From assembly GCF_000227135.1 (NCBI RefSeq), contig NC_018258.1, positions 219,279 through 283,278 on the forward strand: a DNA stretch of 64,000 nt, read 5' to 3'. The position numbers were made by a program, and so were the translations under genes. Positions within the stretch are counted from its first letter, which is position 1. Every line of letters begins with the position of its first letter. Shown one piece after another: positions 58,562-64,000 of this stretch. The notes beneath the pieces are model-generated. The model saw only the letters and a program-made list of their open reading frames with translations. It was not told the DNA's origin and did no database searches. Origin of the DNA: Leishmania donovani (taxonomy: Eukaryota > Euglenozoa > Kinetoplastea > Trypanosomatida > Trypanosomatidae).

Positions 58562-59290
58562 CTAGCTGCTGGACGTGAAGGTGATGTAGTGGAAGCCTCC
58601 GTGGAGGCTGTTGTGACCACTGCTGCTGGATCGATAGATGCTGCGGAGTTGCAGTAGGTGGAGTCTGACGCTGTAGCCATCTGCAGCGCTGGTTGAGCTC
58701 GCCCGGCTGCTACCACTGCTCGCCTTGAAAGTACTGAAGCGTCCACAGTCGACTGTCAGGCTGTGCGCCAGTGCGGAGAGCTTTCTGGCCCACCAAATAG
58801 TCGCCCATCGCATACCCTCAACCACCGCCTGGCCTAGCGCTGCCTTCTCGGTGAGCTGGTCCTCTTCTTCCTACTACCGAAGTTGTGCTAGCACGTTGGT
58901 CTACTGTTGGCTGCCTTGCTCCATCGACCCGTCGACTTCAGCCGCGCACACCGCTTCACCGTTGCCTCGAGATTCACGGAGGTCTTCTCCTTCCTCTTCA
59001 CGTTCCGCTTCACCACGGTGCTCCTGTCCGAAGCGCTTGGGTTGTACTCTCTGCTATGATGTCGCTCCGCGGAGTTCTTCCACGCTGTGAACACGCTCGA
59101 AAGCCTGCCAGTTGTCGCGCACGTCGATGCGACCGCGGCGGCGCCACGAGTACCAAAGAGCCGCCGCGCCCCCTCCATGGCGTCTCCGTTATTCAGCAAA
59201 ACACAGCATGACTTTGTCGACGGTGGCCACGAACTTGTCGTGGTAGTTGATTGCCTCTGCAGCCGTGTTGCCGAGAGCACTAGGTAAGTT
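58562..59290 (-). pseudogene. Frameshifted pseudogene copy of the helical (BAR-like) gene at 60365-61258
   Basis: Minus-strand pieces match the intact gene in order. YHDKFVATVDKVMLC matches YHDKYIAAMEKVISC. After a frame change, LLNNGDAMEGARR matches LLNNSDTMEDARK. Then TTGRLSSVFTAWKNSAE matches TAGRLAAAYSNWRVSAE, NLEATVKRCARLKS matches GLEKVAKKCAHVNS, and, in another frame near 58760-58810, ATIWWARKLSALAHSL matches LATSWSAKLVTRGDAL. Nucleotide similarity is also visible (ctccatgg...cttgtcgtg in both). At least two frame changes and the loss of the N-terminus mean no functional protein. A tandem duplicate has decayed about 2 kb downstream of its parent. Confidence 0.88.
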
Positions 59291-60364
59291 GTGAGTAGAG
59301 GAGAGCGTGCCAGCTCGCATCACCTGCTCCGCACAGAGCTAGTCCTTGCCCATTAGACGGAGGGGTGGGGCTTGGTGCACGAGTGAGAAGGCAATGCATG
59401 AGAGGCGGAGAAGAACAAGGAAGCAGGGCGAAAAAAAAAAACAAAGGCATCTCCCGCTGCGACAGTGTGATGCAGCAGCGGAAACAGGGAGTCCATCATT
59501 TGGTGCATGTGTCTACCGAGGAAGATGCCGCCTTTCCTGCAGGTGTGGGTGCGTGTGGGGGCTTGGGAGGGGTTTGTCCCAAAGGCGAGAGTATGACGAG
59601 CCGGCCAACTACAAAAAAATACTCATGCAGCCTTCATTCCCACTGAATACGCGCGAGCGATGCGTCGTTCTCCGGGCTCGTTTGCGGATTGGGAGTCAGC
59701 GGACAGCGATCACAAAAAAAAAGAGCAAACAGAGGATGGCCATTGGGAGAGGAGGAGGACTGCACGAAGGTGGACGCTGCACCGTACGCCGAAGTGTGCA
59801 CATGAAATGCGTGAGCAGAGGACAGAAGACAACCACAGCTCAAAGACGATTACGAAACCAAACAGAAAATCAACGGTGAAGGCGGCGGAGGGAGGGGTGA
59901 AAAGCGCGTCGCGCGAAGGGGATACGTGAACCCGAAAAGCGTGGCCGCATCACCGGAAGGGGAGTACCGTGCGCCGCTGCAACGTCTGAACCTGTGAGGC
60001 AGTGAGAGACTGGAAAGACCGATAGGCAACAACATTGACAAGAAGCAGTGGCGGACGAAGCACTTTACCGCCTTTGCGACAGCACGCAACAAGCAGCACG
60101 GCCGAGATCGGACTGTCGGAGAGGGCACCTCCTCCCCCCTTTGGTGGAGATCGTCTCTAGGATGAAGCAGCAGAGACGCCCAGGCGATGTGGTGGCGCTC
60201 CCGTGACGCGGATTGCACCGTGTGGAGGAACCGCAGTGGACACTATAGCTGAACGTGCCACACACGCATAAAGGAACAACATGTCGACGCCAATGTTAGG
60301 CCCGACCATCCTCCTTCCCTCTCTGCCACTTTCGTCTTCGCTGGTGGCTCGACTACTCGCTCAT
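59291..60364. other. Intergenic region
   Basis: 3' flank of the intact helical gene. A-runs at 59430-59440 and 59715-59724 on the plus strand. No gene seen. Confidence 0.6.
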
Positions 60365-61258
60365 CTACCGCGACACGGGTTTGCCTTCGTTCAGGTTAAA
60401 CTCAAGCGTAACGCCTTCAGCTGCACCTTCACCTGCTGAGCCGAGAGGCACTGCCGCACACTCAGCACCCTGGGCTGCTGGGTAGGCGGAGGGGGTACCA
60501 TAGCCGACTGCGTTGCCCCCACTGTACGACGCCGACGTGCTGGCGGAGGATGGCGGCGGCAGCACATATCCAGCTGTAGGGGGAGGCATCCTTTGCGGCA
60601 GGGTCAGGGCAGTGGTCGGAAAACAAGCCACTGTTCTACAACCAAGGCTCCGAAAGGCTGTGTAGAGTGCGTCACCGCGAGTTACAAGCTTCGCAGACCA
60701 TGACGTCGCGAGTGACATCATGTCGTTCTTAATGGCATTCTCCATGCTCATCATCATCGTATTTGTTTCCCGCTGCTCATGCAACAGCTTCTCCAGCGCC
60801 TTGGCAGACTTGTTGGAGATCTTGGCTTCGAACTCCGGCGAGTTCACGTGGGCACACTTCTTCGCCACCTTTTCCAGTCCGTGCACGGCATTCTTCGTCT
60901 TCTTGACTGCCTCACGGCCAGTGGTGCTGACCTCTTTTAGAAACTCCAGCTCCGTTCGCATCATGTGCAGCTCGGCAGAGACGCGCCAGTTGCTGTACGC
61001 AGCGGCGAGGCGGCCAGCCGTCGGAGACGTGGGCTGAATGTCCACCGCCGCCTCCTGAGCGAGGTGCTTCCGCGCGTCCTCCATGGTGTCGCTGTTGTTC
61101 AAGAGGCAGCTTATTACTTTCTCCATAGCGGCAATGTACTTGTCGTGATATATCAGAGCCTCTTTGGTGGCCATGCTCAGCTCCTTCAGGTGCTTGTGCG
61201 TCGTATACACCTGCTGCGCCCGCAGCTGCTGGTCCGGGCTGAGGTACGACTTGGTCAT
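60365..61258 (-). CDS. Helical BAR-like domain protein, hypothetical
   Basis: 297 residues from the ATG at 61258 (MTKSYLSPDQQ...). The frame extends to 61336 but without the compact start. Residues ~10-210 are almost entirely alpha-helical with long amphipathic, lysine-rich helices: HKHLKELSMATKEALIY, NSDTMEDARKHLAQEA, LEKVAKKCAHV, SAKALEKLLHEQRETN and LATSWSAKLVTRGDALY. The arrangement (three long helices, ending in a W-x-A-K-L helix) is BAR-domain-like, a membrane-curvature fold, but this is from pattern only. The C-terminal ~80 residues are Pro/Ser/Ala/Gly-rich. A decayed duplicate lies downstream (58562-59290), so the locus was once a tandem pair. Confidence 0.82.
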   Translation of the reverse strand: MTKSYLSPDQQLRAQQVYTTHKHLKELSMATKEALIYHDKYIAAMEKVISCLLNNSDTMEDARKHLAQEAAVDIQPTSPTAGRLAAAYSNWRVSAELHMMRTELEFLKEVSTTGREAVKKTKNAVHGLEKVAKKCAHVNSPEFEAKISNKSAKALEKLLHEQRETNTMMMSMENAIKNDMMSLATSWSAKLVTRGDALYTAFRSLGCRTVACFPTTALTLPQRMPPPTAGYVLPPPSSASTSASYSGGNAVGYGTPSAYPAAQGAECAAVPLGSAGEGAAEGVTLEFNLNEGKPVSR

Positions 61259-62574
61259 GTCGACAAGGGGGCAGTAAGGTGACCGTGCGAGTGTGAGTGC
61301 ACAGGAGTGACCGGTAACGGGCTGCGTAACGGTCACACAACGAAGGGGGATGGAGGAGAGTCACACCTGCAATGCGCACAGGCGAGACACTGAGAAAGAA
61401 ACGATGTGCTTCCAGAGGCGGAGGAAAAAAACGGGTGGCGAGCAGACTTGCCGTGGGCACCTGCGTAAGCGTGCATTCTGGGAGCGATAGCAAGAGAGAG
61501 AGAGACGAAACGGAACAACACAGAGGAGTGATAGCGAGAGGGAGAGGATGATCATGATGCAAGCGGAAGCATCGCGTGCTAGCCCGGTAAACCGCTTTAC
61601 CGAGCAACGGTGTATACTGTGTGTGTGGGAGAGCAGGAAGGGACTTTGACCACACACAGAAGCGCAGGCGCGCTCATTGGCGTGCACAACCAAAGCAGGA
61701 AAACAGGAAGATGCGGAGCGAGTGTGCATTGGCGGGAGGGAAGGTGTGCACCGAGGTCGTGGCGTGAGAGGCGAAAGGCGCACATCCACAAAAATGGAGG
61801 GTGGGAGGCACACGGTAAAGACTGCCGGAGCGAGCAGGAGGAGGGTAGCTGACATGTGGACAAGAGACACAGCGAAAGAGAGTGAGGCGCTGATGAGAAG
61901 AGAACGCGCACGGTAGTGGCGCCCAGCAGAGTGGGCAGCGCAAACCCCCGCTTACGCCACGCAAAAGAGAGGACACGCAACACACGACGCACTCAAGCCC
62001 AAAGGCGAGAGACGCTACAGCGGACGGTAGAAAGAAAAAGTGCGGTGGCCTTTGAGCTCTCTTGATTCTAACCTTCTTTGACGGCTGCGGCGCCCCACCA
62101 GAGTGAGGTGTGGCCTTGCGACTCGCGAGGAGCACCGCAGGCAACATCACGGTCAGACCGACAGTGATGCATGGGCGGCCATTCGCTTACAGAGGAAGCA
62201 CATGAGCTCAGTCGGATAGGAAAGCGCTAAATGTGTATCTAGAGCAACATGACACTGGAGCTGCACAGCACCGCACTCGGAGAACGAGAGGAGAGTTTTG
62301 AAAAAGCAGAACTGCTCCACACGAAAGGAATAAGAAGAAGCGGTGCCCATCCACAGATAGCAACAGAGTTCATGAAAGGCGGTGCGAAGCGGACAAAAAC
62401 AGGATAGTGCACACAGCGGAAGGAGAAAAGTGCCGTCACCAATGGGAATAAGCGGTTTCTCCGTACTTCTGCCGCCGACACAGGCACAGGCACGCACACC
62501 TGCGCGGCCACCCCGGCTTCACTCCGACGGAGGCCGACTAGGATAGCTGCATCCTTACCAGCGCCGGGCTCTTT
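61259..62574. other. Intergenic region
   Basis: Leader side of the BAR-like gene. GA-rich plus-strand sequence at 61495-61545 reads as a pyrimidine tract on the transcribed strand and may serve trans-splicing. No gene seen. Confidence 0.6.
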
Positions 62575-63480
62575 CATTTGCTTTTTTCGTCCTTCGCAGT
62601 GGCGCCGCGCAAAATAAAATCGCGGGCAAAACCGGCGCTCTCCTGCCGCCGCGCTGCATCCGGCGTTGCAAGCGGTGGGAACGCGGCTGGGATATCCTTA
62701 CTCGCGTCTTTCACGTGGTCGTTACCGTTGTGGTCGCACCGCCAGCCTTACGGGTCAGACAGATTCGCAGGTTGTTCTGGAGCTCCCGTGCCGGGCGCAC
62801 ACTTGTGCATCACTCAGGTGATCGCCTGCCCGTTTGCGCGCACCACGCTGAAGGTTACGGCCGGTAAGCTCGATGCCGTCTCATCGCGGACGAGCTGAAT
62901 GATCGCGCGACCTCGACCATTGCAGGTGCGGACGAGTCCAACCAAAGCCATGCCCCAGGATACGGCCCGCGCCACTGCAGGTGCTGCGCACCTTTTTAAC
63001 AAGCTTCGACTTTGACTCCGTTCGCTTCCTCTGTCTCTCATGACGGCTCGTGATCGCGATCAGGTTGTGTAATGCTCATTCTGATGCTTCCGCGCGCCAA
63101 CAAAAGAATTCTTCGCAAGGTGCCTGCGACTCCCTGCGTCCTCGATCCGTGCCGTGAGCAGCTTGGCGAGCCCCTTGCATTGCGGCGCACCAGAAACCGT
63201 GCAGACGAGGGGTGTGAAGCGTGGCACACTTGTCCGGACGTCGATGCGGGTGCCCGCCTTCACCTCTGCGAGGTGGCGAGGGAGTACGGCGCTAGTGCTC
63301 TTGTGGGCTGCGGCGATGGCCTCGAGGCACCTCTGAAAGTGCGCGTCATACCGCGACTTCGCCTCAGCTCCTTGGTGACGCCTCCGCGGCACCGTCGCGT
63401 AATCGACGGAGGCGACCGCCTCGCTGCTCGAGCTGAACCAAGTCGTCGGGTGCCGAGGAAAGCATTCGGGACGGACTACA
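62575..63480 (-). pseudogene. Possible decayed coding region (unidentified)
   Basis: A minus-strand frame runs open from about 63480 to 62814 except for one TGA at 63060-63062. It begins without an ATG. It contains an amphipathic stretch (AKSRYDAHFQRCLEAIAAAH, then VLPRHLAEVKAG) and later VTFSVVRANGQAIT. In another frame 62575-62700 reads DAARRQESAGFARDF. The helical part vaguely resembles the C-terminal half of the BAR-like protein, but I could not align it. A chance open frame in GC-rich DNA remains possible. Confidence 0.25.
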
Positions 63481-64000
63481 AGGAAAGATAACCACTGGAG
63501 GGCGATAAGTGAACAATATCTTACGTGGTGTCGTGAGCAGAGACAGAGATGGGAGACGGAAAGGAAGAGCAGCGGAGGCTAACACCGCGCACACATGCAC
63601 GCTGGGCCGGAAGATGATGGGCGGTGGCGGAAAATGGGGAAGAATAAGAACGAGCTACATCACCACGGACGTGCACAAGGGTTTTGCTGTTGCGGAGGTG
63701 GGGTGCGGCAGAGAGGGGAGATTGTCCTGTGGCGGCATGTTTAAAAGTCGCGCTGCTGTCGTGCCTCGGCAAGAAAAAGAAGAGGGACGGGATGACCGAA
63801 ATGGATGACGAGCCAGAGAGTCATATGTAGCTGGCCTTGCTGTACGCGAAAGCCGGGTATGCAGGCACACGTCATCTGGTATAATCCGTGAAACAAACGT
63901 TGCGCTCAAGACGAACCCATCGTCAGTAGCGCACACATGGTGTACTCATCCTTCTACCACTGGAGTAAGTTGCAGTGCTCATGCACGCAGAGAGCGGAGC
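63481..64000. other. Right-end intergenic sequence
   Basis: No coding signal recognised up to the window edge. Confidence 0.5.

Noticed and set aside
63060..63062. In-frame TGA as a possible selenocysteine codon
   Set aside because: No SECIS-like structure was identified, the frame lacks an ATG, and no known selenoprotein resembles it; a plain stop in a non-coding or decayed frame is simpler.

Overview
The window reads as nuclear DNA of a Leishmania-type trypanosomatid. The DNA is GC-rich and carries long (CA)n, (GT)n and purine/pyrimidine tracts. Genes are long, intronless, and every convincing one lies on the minus strand, so transcription runs right to left as one polycistronic unit with no strand-switch region. 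Pyrimidine tracts followed by AG sit just upstream of several start codons, as expected for spliced-leader trans-splicing. Gene content (amino acid permease, two tandem mitochondrial proteins resembling RNA-editing substrate-complex subunits, SBP2) recalls Leishmania chromosome 31 and its syntenic blocks on T. brucei chromosomes 4 and 8. That placement is from memory and the species is not resolved.

Layout, left to right. 0-10 kb: the 5' part of an amino acid permease cut by the window edge; a diiron membrane hydroxylase of the sterol desaturase type; a single-span protein with a SNARE-like helix; a SECIS-binding protein 2 homologue; an Omp85/Sam50-like beta-barrel protein. 10-19 kb: two adjacent large mitochondrial-type paralogues (candidate RESC11/RESC12 editing factors) and an FtsJ-type RNA 2'-O-methyltransferase. 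19-40 kb: a very large protein ending in a pseudokinase domain; a large disordered protein with a repeated S-I-x-F acidic motif; a C2 protein and a divergent C2-like protein side by side; an m-AAA type FtsH metalloprotease.

40-50 kb is gene-poor. It holds decayed coding-like stretches, one doubtful small ORF that seems to continue through in-frame TAG codons, and a short clear relic of the transporter gene that lies intact at 50-53 kb. 50-64 kb: the intact nodulin-like MFS transporter; a small 110-residue ORF; a ubiquitin-like/coiled-coil/CesT-chaperone-like fusion protein; a frameshifted pseudogene copy followed by its intact helical (BAR-like) parent; then about 2.7 kb without an intact gene.

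The genes do not form a pathway, which is normal for trypanosomatid polycistrons. A mitochondrial theme is visible: beta-barrel, two editing-complex candidates and the FtsH protease. The most unusual items are the Ubl-CesT fusion, the kinetoplastid SBP2 with insertions inside its RNA-binding domain, the oversized Omp85-like barrel, the pseudokinase, the repeated S-I-x-F motif protein, and the two gene relics that record loss of tandem copies. Several start codons were moved inward to the first ATG because the longest open frames begin at non-ATG codons.
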